Assembly: GCA_034509735.1 (NCBI GenBank)
Contig: JACGWO010000004.1
Coordinates: forward strand, 17,217,395-17,281,394
Source: Sesamum alatum
Taxonomy: Eukaryota; Streptophyta; Magnoliopsida; Lamiales; Pedaliaceae
Reading direction: 5' to 3'
Length of the DNA: 64,000 bases
Positions 34,832 through 46,339 of this stretch are shown in pieces; within the stretch, counting starts at the first letter, position 1, and each line of letters begins with the position of its first letter. A program made the translations under genes and the position numbers. The notes under the pieces are model-generated. The model did not search any database. It saw only the letters and a list, made by a program, of their open reading frames with translations, and was not told the DNA's origin.

Positions 34832-36195
34832 TCAGTACCCCTCCTTATCCAGGATGGGAATTGAAAAAATATTTTTAGTTATCATATTCACTTCAACCAC
34901 AAACCTATCTTGATTGGAGAGGAGTTGTGGGCACTCCCTCTTCCAATGCCCCTTTCCTTGGCAATGCATGCAGACATTATTTTTCTTAGACCGCTGAGAA
35001 CCCCCAACCTTCCCTTTCCCTTTGCCTATCCCCACCGGGGCAACATGGGTGCTGGGAGCGCGAGCAGTGGCTGCAACAACCTTCCCCTTTCCCTTCTTCC
35101 TCTTCCAGTGTCCAGGCCTCTTGCCATTCGCCTTGGAGATCGAAGCCTCTCCTACCAATACCTACGGTGCAGACTTGTGGGTCCCGGCCTCATATTGCAC
35201 CAGCATGTTGATCAACTCATGAATAGACTTCTCAAGTCCGTTCATATTGTAGTTAACGACAAACGAATTGTAGGATGGAGGAAGCGACCAAAGGATCACG
35301 TCAATGTATGTGTTATTGCTTTTAGGTCATCGAGCTTCTCCACAAGGGATAGCATCTTAACCCCATGACTTTGTACAGAGGACCCATCAGCTAGCATGGT
35401 CCCAAAGAATGCTTTTATGGCGGCATATCTAATATGCCTATCCGAAACCGCATAGATGTCGCTCATGCGAAGTATTATGGAGGGGACATCGTCCAGCCTA
35501 TCATATTACTTTTGGAAGTCATTAGACATTGAAGGCAATATGATACCGCGGACCTTCCGGTTGTCCTCATGCCATTTCTCGAACGTCACACGTTCTTTAA
35601 GCGAGGATCCCTCCAACAAGGCCCTCGGGAGTGGCTTGTCCAAGATATAGCCTTGGTCCTCGAAATCGGGGACAATCCTCAGATTTCTCAGCCAGTCAGA
35701 GTAGTTCGTACCGTTGAATTTAGGAAGAATTATAATGACCTCCCCTGAAGTTTGGCATAATTACAAATACCCCATCGTTGTTTCAAGAATTACAAATACC
35801 CCCCCCCCCCCTGAGGTTTTTTAATTTTTACCAAAGGCCTGAAATGGTCCATTTTGCCCTTGATTTTTATTTTTAAATTATAGAAAAATCACCCGAGGCA
35901 AATTATATTATTGTGCCTCTGTGTAAAAAACGTAAGAAACCTCCCCCCTGCGCATTTTTGTCCAAAGAAATTTAGAAAATTATAAAATAATTCAATTTTC
36001 ATAAGAGCATTTTGGTCAGTTCACCCACAAAAAAATAATGAAAATGGGCTATTTGTTAAATGGTTACAAACCTCAGGGAGGTATTTATAATTTTTAAAAC
36101 AACAAGAGGGTATTTGTAATCATGCTAAACCTCGGAGGAGGTCATTGTAATTCACCCTTGAATTTATTAGTCTCCAGAATCATAGTTAAAGGATT
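34832..36195 (-). pseudogene. Copia-E gag and protease remnant, split by a MITE
   Basis: Minus strand. Gag starts near 36195 with SKNPLTMILETNKF; the ATG found in A is changed (CTG). The MITE 35723-36157 splits gag after that. Gag goes on through DWLRNLRIVPDFEDQGYILD and the basic linker to the zinc knuckle CMHCQGKGHWKREC near 34930-34975. Then VEVNMIT is joined directly to KNIFSIPILD: the segment of about 70 residues that carries the protease DTG in A and B is absent. The join is in frame, so it is a clean deletion. Confidence 0.85.
35723..36157. mobile_element. Mutator-like MITE in Copia-E gag
   Basis: 435 bases with about 48-bp terminal inverted repeats: left GGAAGAATTATAATGACCTC, right (reverse complement) GGGTGAATTACAATGACCTC, continuing to ATTACAAATACC. 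The 9-bp target duplication TTGAATTTA is exact at 35714-35722 and 36158-36166. A C tract lies near 35800. No coding sequence. A 9-bp duplication is the mark of Mutator-like transposases. Confidence 0.88.
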
Positions 36196-36199
36196 CTTA

Positions 36200-36566
36200 G
36201 ACAGATCTACAATTAAAAAATGTAAAGAAAAAATTAGCAATGGTGGTAATATTATAGTTCAAGTTGAAGACATGGTCTTTTAGTCTTTAACCCTCCCACT
36301 ATTTCTACGAAAAGTTCACCACTCTCAAATGGGGTTTCGGAAAACTATTTCCTAGTGGGCTAGGGATCATAAGTGTGATTTCCATGCCCCGCTTTTACGA
36401 TTCACATGAAGAAAACCTCATGGGAGATACCCAATATCATTCTCATCCAATGAGATTCCCAAGATGTTTTGCCCAACCTCTTTACATGATTTCGAGGACT
36501 CCAAGTGAATCATGCTACTCAGTGTTAGGCTCGACCCACCGATGAAATCATGCCTCTGATAGCCTA
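36200..36566 (-). other. Copia-E leader and degenerate primer site
   Basis: Minus strand. At 36552-36564 the sequence GGCTATCAGAGGC directly after the LTR is a variant of TGGTATCAGAGC, the initiator tRNA-Met primer site of copia elements. The leader is only about 350 bases, much shorter than in A and B, and shares their gag-proximal part. Confidence 0.7.
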
Positions 36567-38540
36567 GGGGAGGCGTGTGGATCATGCCCGGGAGTAGCGC
36601 GAATGCGGAAGCGTGGGATAATTAAAGAATTTACAAGAATTAAACATGCATAAACAATATGTAAAACACGTTCAAGGGGTGTTTCCTCAAATCTCTCGGG
36701 CGTTCGGTGTATCTCATGAACAATAATAGAATATAAATAATCATGGAGGCCATAGTGTTTAAAACAAAGAGGGACGAAAATAGTAAATCGAAAACCTACC
36801 GATTGTAACCGCTACTCGCGTTGTTCCCCGTTTTTGCTCCAAGATCTCGTGTAGGAGACCCTCTAATTCGTACACACAATCCACCCACGTATCTTGCTCC
36901 TCGTGCTAGCGATAGAACAAGTATATATATACATATATATTTGGAGAGGACGGAATGATCAAACACTATTAAATTAACGAGATCAAACCTCCTTAGTTCA
37001 ATTGTCAACACAAAAGAACTTTGGAGGAGAGGGAGAGAAAGATACGGCCGAGAGAGAGAAAGAGAGGAGCCGAGTAGTGTGTGTGTGTGTGTTTCAAATT
37101 TTATCATCTTTTTCAAAGTGGATACTTAGGAGTATTTATAGAGGAGGAATCCCATTCCTCTTCAAATCCCTACACTTTGAAGACTCCTTGAGTAGGATTT
37201 GACCTAGTCAAATCCTAGTCAATATCTAGCTTTTTTGGTCAAACCAATCTAAACCATAGATCTCTCTCTTTAATCTCAACCATTGATTAATTTAATAGAA
37301 TATTTAAATCTAATTTAAATATTCCTAAAGGCGATAAATAAATATATCAAATATAAATATTTATTCCAAGCCCATTAAATTAATTTCTAATAAATCTAAT
37401 TTATTTGATAAATTCCTTTAATCAAATAAAAGGAATTAATTTCTTCCAAGAAAAAGGACCCGATTAAATCCAATTTAATAATTCCATTTTTCCTCCAAAT
37501 ATTTCATTCTAAATTAAATACGTTATGTGTGCAGATTGTGTGTGACTCTTTAGGTTCACCTTCAGCTAGACTTGGTTAGATCCCTAGAATCCGCCCGTCA
37601 CCATGGGTGGCCGATCTAGCAACAGTCCATGGCACTAGAGGCTAGGTGAATATACGGGGATGAACATTTAGGTTCTACAGTACATTTATCCTTCCGTCTA
37701 CGGTCTCACCACTTAGGGTCTAGGGCACGGATTATGCAGGTACCCATTTTGGACCTAAGTGACGGTCTGTCCTCTTTATCAAACGCCGCAAGGGAATCCT
37801 TCCCTTCTGTTCAGTTACTATGGCCACAGTTTTTAGGGACAAGACACAGAGTATAGTGAGACACGACTGTCAACGCCCTTGACAGGAGACAGATCCTCTC
37901 TTGGAAACTATTGTCACGTTATACACCGTGCCTGCACTGGATATGGCTTATGACTACTCAAATGCATTTTGGCAGTCTCTCACCATACCTAAGATATAGT
38001 CTCGATGTACAGGTAAACTCAGCAATTTCCTCAAGTCAAAGGACTTAGCCTGTACCATTGGAACCGGGAACTCACGTCATACCTAGCCGACCCTACTCAA
38101 GGTCCTCCGTAAGACGGTTCCCGCGAGTCACCTCAGTCGGCCGCTTCCCAGCAGGCCGACCCACTAACACTGCTTTAGACGACCCTCGTCACCCGTCGAT
38201 GAAGCACGACAGCAGGTGCTTAGTGCAAGTCTCAAGGGGAATCTCGGTACCCATTTTTTTGAGATTCCTTGACTTGGAGATTTTCAGACTTATTCGGCGA
38301 AACTGATTTCATGGACCTACCTCCAAGCGTAGTCCCAGTCCCCAAAATGCGATTTCAGTCTGTGGGCTTTGTTTGTGTAGCGAACAGTTATAAAGCAGAT
38401 AAAGTAACCACAGACAAAGTATGCGCCATATGAATTTCACTTTCTTATTCATTAATGATTTTATCAAAATTTTGAAAATTATTCAGACATAGGTTACAAT
38501 TCGCCTACCAAGATTGGCTACATGGTCACCTATTCTAACA
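36567..38540 (-). repeat. LTR shared by Copia-E (5') and Copia-B (3')
   Basis: About 1.97 kb, A-type. Minus start TGTTAGAATAGGTGACCATG at 38540; minus end CATGATCCACACGCCTCCCC near 36567-36576. On the left it meets E's primer site and leader, on the right B's polypurine tract and RNase H. One LTR thus serves two bodies. TATA box (minus) at 37133-37140; GT microsatellite at 37075-37091; stem-loop at 36671-36691 with wobble pairs. Confidence 0.85.
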
Positions 38541-38549
38541 ATCTCCCAC

Positions 38550-38982
38550 TTGACCTTTAAAGCCAATCACCCATATGCCTATTCCCCATCTTCTCAAGAT
38601 GTTGTGTATGAGCGTTCTGCGACATAGGCTTTGTCAGCGGATCTGCTTGTCTACTGAGTTGACTCGGTCCATCCGAACATCACCTCTTCTTACCATTTCT
38701 CTTAGAAGGTGGTAGCGTCTAAGAATGTGCTTGGATCTGTGATGAGATCTCGTTTCCTTCGCTTGCGCAATAGCTCCGTTGTTATCACAGAAGATGACAA
38801 CAGGCTCGGCGATGCTAGGCACCACACCCAACTCTTAGATGTAGTTTCTCATCCAAACCGCTTATTTAGCAGCTTCTGAAGCTGCTATGTATTCGGCCTC
38901 GGTGGTGGAATCAACAGTGGTTGCTTGCTTGGAACTTTTCCATGCTACCACTCCTCCATTGAGCCTGAATACATAACTCGAT
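38550..38982 (-). pseudogene. Copia-B RNase H (3' part)
   Basis: Minus strand: from LNGGVVAWKSSKQATTVDST at the D junction to EAEYIAASEAAK, VVIFCDNNGAIAQAKETRSH, ILRRYHLLREMVRRGDVRMD and the end at about 38550. The acidic residues of EAEY and CDN are kept; the first part of the domain (SDAS) is lost. Stops occur near 38640 and 38860. Confidence 0.88.
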
Positions 38983-41140
38983 TGTTGGAATAGGTGACCA
39001 GAAAGCCAATAGGTTTGGCAATTTGTAACCTATCCGACAACTTGATGTGAATGTAATATTATTATGTGATGAATAAGATGAGTGTTCGTCACCAATGGTA
39101 ACTTCTTTGTTGCGCTCATCTTACATTTGTTAAAATGGTGTTTAACTTATATCGCAACAAAGCCCACAGACCATGGATAACAACTCGTGCAGTTGGGCCA
39201 CGCATTGGATGGTGGTCATGAAACCAACTGATTAAGAGTTGGGTCTGAAACGTTCCAAGTCGAGGACCTCGAGACAGGGCATCGAGAGTCCTATTGAGAC
39301 TTGCGTCAAGAGTCGTGTTCATTGGATGAGTGCCGTGTTTTCATCGGCGACAGGCGTGGGACGCCTACACGATCTTGATGGGTTGGTCGACTGGGGTCGA
39401 GCCGACTGGACTGACTCGCGGGGATCATCATATGGAAGCCTTGGAGGCTTGGTCGGTATGATTGGATTTCCCCGGTTCCGATAGTACGGGAGTAATCCTC
39501 AGATTTGAGGGATCATGACAGTCGCGTGCACAGGACGGCTGTATCTTGGATCTGGCGAGAGGTAATCATTCTGTAAGATGATTATCATAAGCCTTGTCCA
39601 GTGCAGTCAGAATGTGTAGTGAGGACGGTGGATTCCAAGAAGAGGATCCGTCCCCTGTCAGTATGTGACAGAGGTATCTCCTATGCACTCGGAGACACGT
39701 TCATGCTATTTGAAGCTGTGGCCACAGTGGTTGGTCGAACAGGGAATGGTTTCCTGTGTCGACGCAATGAAGCATACGTGGTCTCGAGTATTAAGCATAG
39801 ATGCCTAGTCAAGGATGGGATCGGCACCTAAATGTTCACGCCAATTCACCTAGTCTCTAGTGCCATGGACCGTTGCTAGACGGCCACCCATGGTAACGGG
39901 CCCTTGTGGGACACGGGCCCAAGTCTAACTGAGGGTGAACCTAAAGGGTCACACACAAATCACCGAGGAGGTTAAGAGATCCACTTGGAGTCAATCTCGA
40001 AGGATAAAATAAATAATTGGATTACTTAAGGGAAAGTCCATTGGATGGACGGGCCGATATTGTATCGGGCTTTCATTTAATCGGTAAATTGGATTTTCGA
40101 TTAAATATGGAAAGTTGAGATGTTGAGACGTTGGATCTTTTAATTGGATTAAAAGATCAACGGGAATAATTTAAGTGGACATTAAATTGGATTTAATATT
40201 GGGTTCGTCGTAATTGGATTACGATAAAACCCGGTCCGTTAAATTATACCCGAGAGGAGAAATAATTCCTAATTTGGAATAGGAAGAAGTTGGACTTCTT
40301 CCCTTAATTAAACATAGCCGACATGCTCCCTTGGAGGAAGCAAAATCAGCCATGTTGCATGCTAGGTGGTATGTTGACTTGTCTCTTTTGGAAAGAGACA
40401 AATCAACTCCAATCAAGCTCTTCCCTTTTGGTATGATTTGATCATACCATAAATTTTGGTAAGCTTGATTGGAGAATTGATGGTGATTGATTGGAATGAA
40501 TCTAGACATCCTTGGATGAACCTAGACACATTCCAATAATCACATTAATTATGTATATATATTAGAATATACAACACCAAGCATAAGTGATTCATTATTC
40601 ATCTTTTCCTAGGAAAAAGAGAAGACAAAAATCCTCTCCTCTCTCTCATAATTTCGTGCTCCCTCCCTCTCTTACACTTGTGTTCTTCACTTGATTTTGA
40701 ATCAAGAAGAAGAACAAAGTAAGTTTAAGAGAACACTAATTCATAGTGTTCTTCTCTTAAACCGATTCCTTCTTAAACCCGTTCTTTTCTAGCAAGAAGA
40801 ACGTGTGTTTCTTCCGGTGTTGTGTGGATCACCTTTGGAGAATCCATACGTTTGGATTTCGTGAGCATTCCGGAGAAGGAACAACGCTAGTAGCCGGGAG
40901 CATACGCTAAACAATCAAAGGTAACGGTTTATTACGCTTTGATTGATTTCATTTGTATATCTATGCCCTATGTGTTTAAAAATATGTTTTAATATTTATA
41001 CATCCTACATCGAACGCCCGGTTGAGCACCCAAGGGTACACCCCTTGGGATTCGCGTATTTTGAATTTGATTTAAATTTACGCAATTTCTCGCTTTCCTC
41101 GCTTCCGCTCGCGCTCCCGGGCGGATCCGCTTGTCCTTCA
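38983..41140 (+). repeat. LTR of element D
   Basis: 2158 bases. Contains the perfect stem-loop CCCAAGGG-TACAC-CCCTTGGG at 41029-41049 following CGAACGCCCG. Closest to solo LTR-3 and the E remnant. Confidence 0.88.
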
Positions 41141-41142
41141 AG

Positions 41143-41154
41143 TGGTATCAGAGC
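41143..41154 (+). promoter_or_regulatory. Primer binding site of D (tRNA-Met)
   Basis: TGGTATCAGAGC, the canonical initiator tRNA-Met complement of plant copia elements, two bases after the LTR. It is the only intact one in the window. Confidence 0.88.
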
Positions 41155-41395
41155 CCGGTTCGATGTAAGGGGCATAGATCTATGTGTTTGGCATGATCTA
41201 CTTGCTTTTAAATGGCTTTGTTCGCATGTTAGATTACATAAATATATGAATAATATGATGATTCAATTGTTTAGATTTAATGGACTTTTGGCATGCTTAA
41301 TTTTGTTAGATTGGATCTAAAATTGCATGCTTATTTTCAGAATAATATTAATGTTATTGTGCTGAAACAGTTTTGAAAAAAAAAAAAAAATTTTT

Positions 41396-41978
41396 GGTCG
41401 GGTTCGTTTTTTATGAAATCATAACCCCGTATGACTTCGTCAAAGCAAATGTTCCAACTTCGGGATGCTTCTTTGAGGCCATAGATAGACTTTTGGAGAC
41501 GACAGACCTTCTGTTTTTCTCCGGTAACCGTGAAACCCTCCGGCTGATCCATATAGATCTCTTCCTCAACGAAACCATTAAGGAAGGCCATTTTTACGTC
41601 TATCTGCCATATCTCATAGTCATACCATGCTGCTATGGCAAGCTAGATCCGAATGGACTTAGCCATGGCTACTGGCGAGTACGTCTCCTCAAAATTGACC
41701 TCGGGTCGTTGGGTGTACCCTTTTGCTACTAGCCTAGCCTTGAAGGTTGTGACCTCTCCATCAATGCCAAGTTTGCGCTTATAGACCCATTTACAGCTAA
41801 CTGGCTTAACCCTTTTGGGCGGGTCTACATGAGTCCAGACTTGGTTCTCATTCATGGAGTCCATTTCGGTTTTCATGGCCTCAAGCCATCTCCCGGAGTC
41901 AATGTCAGATATCGCTTCCCCGTATGTGTTAGGATCCTTATCCAATAGACTGGTCGTGTTTAGAAAGCCGTATCTCAT
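41396..41978 (-). pseudogene. Copia-B reverse transcriptase, N-terminal part
   Basis: Minus strand: 41643-41978 (DKDPNTYGEAISDI, VWTHVDPPKRVKPVSCKWVY, FKARLVAKGYTQ) and 41396-41591 (FLNGFVEEEIYMDQPEGF, YGLKEASRSWNICFDEVIRG), joined after a stop near 41643. It ends at FIKNEPD, where element D begins. The palm segment with YVDD is absent. Confidence 0.9.
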
Positions 41979-42414
41979 CGGAGGTCGTGACTCTCTAGTT
42001 GAACTACAGAGAACGGGAACGTCAGTGGTGACTGTGGGCGCTGACTGTATTGGAGTCGGTGGTTCAGGTACCGAGGCTGGCCCTTCCCGAGGTCGTCCTT
42101 CATGTCTAGCATGCTGGACTTCTCAAGGTTGGTCAGCCTTTCGGGTATCTATTCCTAATCCGCTAAGTGAGGAATCCACGGCTTCCGCTGATGACTGGTT
42201 TCCATCACTTGACTCCTCAAGGATCAGTTCATCAGGTTGGATATCCTCTGGAAAGCCTTGTTCCAAGAACACTGCGTTCCTTGAAACAAATACCTTTTGT
42301 TCCTAGGGGGTCATAGAAATAATAACCTGCAGTTTCCTTGGGGTATCTAACGAACCTGCATAAGCTAGACCTTGATTCTAGCTTGTCTCCCACTAGCCTC
42401 TTGACGTATGGGGG
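41979..42414 (-). pseudogene. Copia-B integrase C terminus and linker
   Basis: Minus strand, frame-shifted from the integrase frame near 42470. It has the GYYFYDP-type end of integrase, the FLEQGFPEDIQPDELILEES segment and the linker up to the ESRPPMRYGF-like start of the reverse transcriptase. The position that is a TGA stop in Copia-A is still an arginine codon here. Confidence 0.8.
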
Positions 42415-43542
42415 CTACCCCACACTTTCAAGTAGTTGTAGGACGCAGGCTTGCCATGCCATATTTTCATATGGCGTTTGGGTCAATATACCGGTTGGCG
42501 CCAAATTTAATAACTTGGCCGCAGTCTCCAATGCGTAGCCCAAAAAGGACAAGGGCAATTTGTTAAAACTCATCATGGATCGAACCATGTCCAACAGGGT
42601 TCGATTCCTCCTTTCAGAAACCCCATTTAATTGTGGTGTCCCGGGAGGTGTCCATTTAGAGATTATACCATTTTCTTTAAGATAATTAAGGAACTCAGTA
42701 CTAAGGTATTCTCTGCCTTGGTCTGACCGTAGGACTTTAATTTTGCAGCCGGTTTGGTTCTCTACTTCAAATCTAAATTCTTTAAACCTCTCACGAGCTT
42801 CAGACTTGTACCTCATTAGGTATAGATAACCATACCGTGAGTGATCATCGGTGAAGGTTATGAAGTAGGAGGACCCACCTCGGGCTTGCGTCCTTAGTGG
42901 TCCACATACGTCTGTATGGACCAAGTCCAACAGACTTGTGGCAAGCCTGCTTTGTCCTACAAAGGGCTTCTTGGTCATTTTCCCTCTGAGACAGGATTCG
43001 CAAGTTGGTAGCTCCCTCAAGTCCCCTACCTCTAGGTTCTTTGAGTCTGCCAATTTCTTCATCCTATCTTGGGAAATGTGACCTAGCCTAGCGTGCCACA
43101 GTCGTGTGTTCCCGTTATTATCTATTTTACATTTGTGTTGAGTGTTTAGAACGAAGTTCGTTTGTTGCAAGATATAGAGGCCGTTATTAAGCGTACCAAG
43201 CAGATGAGCAATTCCACACCTCATCAAATAAAAGCAATTTTTATTGATCATAAACTCATATCCACTATTGTCTAACAACGGAATGAAAATGATGTTTCTA
43301 ATCATGCTAGGTACATAATAAACTTGCTCTAATTGTATGCTAATGCGATCACTAACTACTAGAGTGGCGGATCCTACTGCTTCTGCCGAGATGGCCTTGC
43401 CATTCCCAAGCTTCAGGATCATATCCCCGCTACCCAGTTTTCTGCTTCTTTTCAGCACCTGCAAATTATTACAAATGTGAGCTCCACAGCCAGTATCTAA
43501 TACCCAAGAGGCAGTGTTAGTAACCATATTGACCTCAATCAC
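42415..43542 (-). pseudogene. Copia-B protease and integrase (open 375 codons)
   Basis: Minus strand. SWVLDTGCGAHICN gives the protease active site (DTG), with the full domain to VYYVPSM. Integrase follows: HARLGHISQ...CESCLRGK zinc part, then HTDVCGPL, LRSDQGREYL and NGVSERRNRTLLD (DDE triad kept). The frame leaves the integrase at PYENMAWQ, where an extra base shifts it. It is the best-preserved coding block of the window. Confidence 0.92.
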
Positions 43543-44290
43543 AAAAATACCTTATTTGGGAGAGGAGTTTGGGGCAATCCCTCTTCCAATGCCCTTTCTC
43601 ACGGCAATTGATACATGTGTCATATGCCCTCCACTGTTGCTTTGAGTCAACCTTCCCTTTTCCTTTGCCTTTCCCCACTTTGGCAACGGGAACACTCTTA
43701 GTGTTGGTAGCTGCTTTGACGGTTTTTCCCTTTCCCTTCATTCTTTTCCAACGTCCCGCACCTTTGCCTTTCGTCTTGAAAGTCGCATCTCCAAACAATA
43801 TCGATGGCGTAGGAGGGTGGGAAAGACTGAAGGATCACATCTATGTACGTCTCGTTATCGAGCCCTGCCTTGAGGTCCTCGAGCTTTTCCACCAAGGTAA
43901 GCATTTTAACCCCGTGCTCTTGTACAGATGATCCTTCGGTCATTTTAGTTCCAAAGACGCCTTCGTTGCGACATACCTAGTATGCTGGTCCGGGACTGCA
44001 TAGCAATCCTTCAGACGAGCCATAATGGATGGGACATCGTCTAGCCTTTCATACTGCTTCTGAATCTCATTCGTCATAGAGGCAAGTATGATGCTATGGA
44101 CTTTCCGGTTATCCTTATGCCAAGTCTCGAAACGTTTTTCTGGCGTGGATCCTTCCGGCAAGGTCCTAGAGAACGACTCGTCTATGACGTAGTCATGGTT
44201 CTCGTAATCGAGGACTATCTTCAGATTGCGCAACCAGTCGTTGTAATTGGTTCCATTAAACTTGTTGGTCTCAAGTACGGTTGATAATGG
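43535..44290 (-). pseudogene. Copia-B gag
   Basis: Minus strand pieces 43940-44290 (start SKNPLSTVLETNKF, DYENHDYVIDESFSRTLPEG), 43698-43943 (VQEHGVKMLTLVEKLEDLKA) and 43535-43798 (basic linker, zinc knuckle CINCREKGHWKRDC at about 43575-43620). The codon at the Copia-A start site is ATT instead of ATG. A deletion near 43815 removes part of the capsid C terminus (from PPSY to IDIVWR). The frames overlap by shifts. Confidence 0.88.
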
Positions 44291-45764
44291 GTTCTTAGAA
44301 ATTTTAAATCTACATTTTTAAAAACAGAACTACGATCAGCAGAATTTTAAAAGATGGAAGTTTGATATACAATTAAATGCTTGGACTTTTGTCATTTAAT
44401 GCTCCCACTATTTATATGAAAATACGATACTCTCAAACGTTGGTTTCGAAAAATCCTTTTCCTAGTGGGCTCGGGATCCACAGCGATCTTCCCCATACCC
44501 CACTTTTACGATTCTCATGGGAAAAAACCTGTGGGAGGTATACCATACCATTCTCGTTCCACGAGATTCCCAAGATAACCGCATCACCCTTTCACGTGAT
44601 CCCGAGGACTCCAAGCGAATCACGTTATATGGGCGTTAGAACTGACCCAATTGACTGAATCAGAGACCCCCTGCTACCTCCACGACTCGTGAGACAGATA
44701 ACAGTGGTCTACTTTCCGTTCATGACATAGTGCAGCTTCTTTTAAGCACAATAGTCGTGCCACGACTCGTGAGACCACGCTATCGACCTAAATTAGCTTC
44801 CTCACTATGCCATGGATTGGAAGGCATGGACGAACTCCTAGAGTTCATGTCCATTTATCGAGGGTCTAATATTTCAAAATTTGGTCCAACCAAGTGAGAG
44901 TTGTAAATGACCGAGATCCCATACATAAACACATTCATCCATAATGCGTAATATAAAATTTGCATCCCATAGCAGTAATATGATAAATAAAACCATTCAT
45001 TCACCATAAAAGCCACATGAAAAATTAAAGCCTAGCACGCCCCTATTGGATGATCACAAGCCCAAATCCTATGCGATCCACTGAGCCCGCAGTGGATTTA
45101 TGGTCAATCTAGGGTTGGTCCTACACTATTACATTTAATAGTAACCCGATCATGCTGATGGGCCTTGGTCTCTTTTTCTCTTTCAAGTCTTCATGGAAAT
45201 GCCTTGGATCCTCCATTCTCGGGTCTCCATGTGGACCTTCCTTCATCTCCACCAAGTACATAAAAATGAAATCCTCACTCCTACACTATTCTCATTACAT
45301 ATGTAAAAAGAAACCCCAGCGAAAACCCGGGGGGAGTACAATAGGAGGGAGACAGAATGCCTTATTATTCCAAGGCAACTAGAAGAGGAGAAGGAGAAAG
45401 CAAAAGAGGCACACAGGCCCAACATAAATTAAACCATACATCTGGTCTAGGGCTCGTGATCATCCATTCTTAATAAACGCACATAATTACATGATTTTCA
45501 ATAACATAAACATATATAATCCATGATTACCAATCACATCATCCCATGATAAATAAATGAGTCACGTATGAAAAACATGGTACAACCGTTGGTAATATCC
45601 TTTCTCGTTTAGGAATACCCTTCCTCATTATTTGAAGGTGAGTAATATCCCGGGATTCCAACTCCAATACCACATCCTTCCAAATAACGTTCATGCAAAA
45701 TGTAAATAAAACTAGTTTTTCAGAATTATCCAAAAAAATTAAAATAAAACGAAAACGTAAACAA
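44291..45764 (-). other. Copia-B leader
   Basis: Minus-strand leader matching Copia-A 4827-6236. It has two copies of the dyad CACGASTCGTG at 44682-44693 and 44760-44771, about 78 bases apart, and the leader open frame at 45243-45425 (60 codons, MLGLCASFAFSF). No primer site found. Confidence 0.7.
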
Positions 45765-46180
45765 TGATCGGCCGCTGCCACCGGCGGCGTTCTGCCGGCG
45801 CACACGGGCCAGCAGGCCCAGCCTGCTGTCCCTGCGCGTGCAAGCCCCTGCCTGCTTGTGCGGGCTGGCGGGCTGCCGCACGCAGGCACCTCTGCCCGCG
45901 CGCGCCATCCTGCCGCGCCGCCTGCGCGTGCTTGCGCATCGGGCGCGCCTGCCGGGCGCGCGCGCAGACTCTGTCGTCTGCGTGCGCGCGCGCGCGCAGG
46001 TGCCCCGACGGACTGGCCTGGTGCGACCGCGCAGGCTTCCCTACCTACGTGCGCGCGCGCCCGGCCATCCGCACGCGTGGTGCGCGCCTGGCGAGGCTGC
46101 CGCTCGCAAGCTCCCCTGCCGCGCGCTCGCCTAGGCGCACTGCGTGCGCGGTCAGCCACCAACTGGCCGCGTGTGCCGTT
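45765..46180. repeat. GC-rich, CpG-dense module of Copia-B
   Basis: About 415 bases with GCGCGC blocks between AT-rich flanks. Homologous to 4469-4826 in inverted orientation, as expected since B is on the other strand. Open frames on both strands are compositional. Confidence 0.8.
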
Positions 46181-46339
46181 TTATTCCATTTTATTTGTTT
46201 TGCCCCCCGTTTCCAAGAAAAACAAGAAACCAACAGCACCAAAAAATTCATACACAATTAAAAGCAAGAAAACGACATGTCTTATAATTAAAATATCAAG
46301 AATTAAATAAATCATGCCATACACGTTTTCATCCCTAAA
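46181..46339 (-). other. Segment between the GC-rich module and Copia-B 5' LTR
   Basis: AT-rich, with no match to the other LTRs that I can see; either a diverged LTR end or an insertion. Confidence 0.45.

Larger units (their letters stand above)
31045..36566 (-). mobile_element. Copia-E internal body with truncated 3' LTR
   Basis: Minus strand. From its 5' side: primer site at 36552-36564, leader to 36200, gag (with a MITE), zinc knuckle, partial integrase, reverse transcriptase, RNase H to 32129, then LTR remnant 31045-32128. The 3' LTR is of the D type (ends GGATCCGTTTGTCCTTA on the minus strand), while the LTR at its 5' side (36567-38540) is of the A type. The element is therefore a recombinant or the product of several events. 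Confidence 0.75.
38983..41395 (+). mobile_element. Element D: one LTR, primer site and start of leader
   Basis: Plus-strand fragment inside Copia-B. LTR 38983-41140 (TGTTGGAATAGG to TTGTCCTTCA), two bases, primer site TGGTATCAGAGC at 41143-41154, then about 230 bases of leader ending in a run of 15 A and 5 T (41376-41395). No second LTR and no target duplication. Compared with Copia-A, about 610 bases of Copia-B polymerase and RNase H (including YVDD) are missing at this site. Confidence 0.82.

Noticed and set aside
41376..41395. Run of A at the end of element D taken as a poly(A) tail of a LINE or SINE
   Set aside because: The sequence before it is LTR, primer site and copia leader; no LINE or SINE feature.
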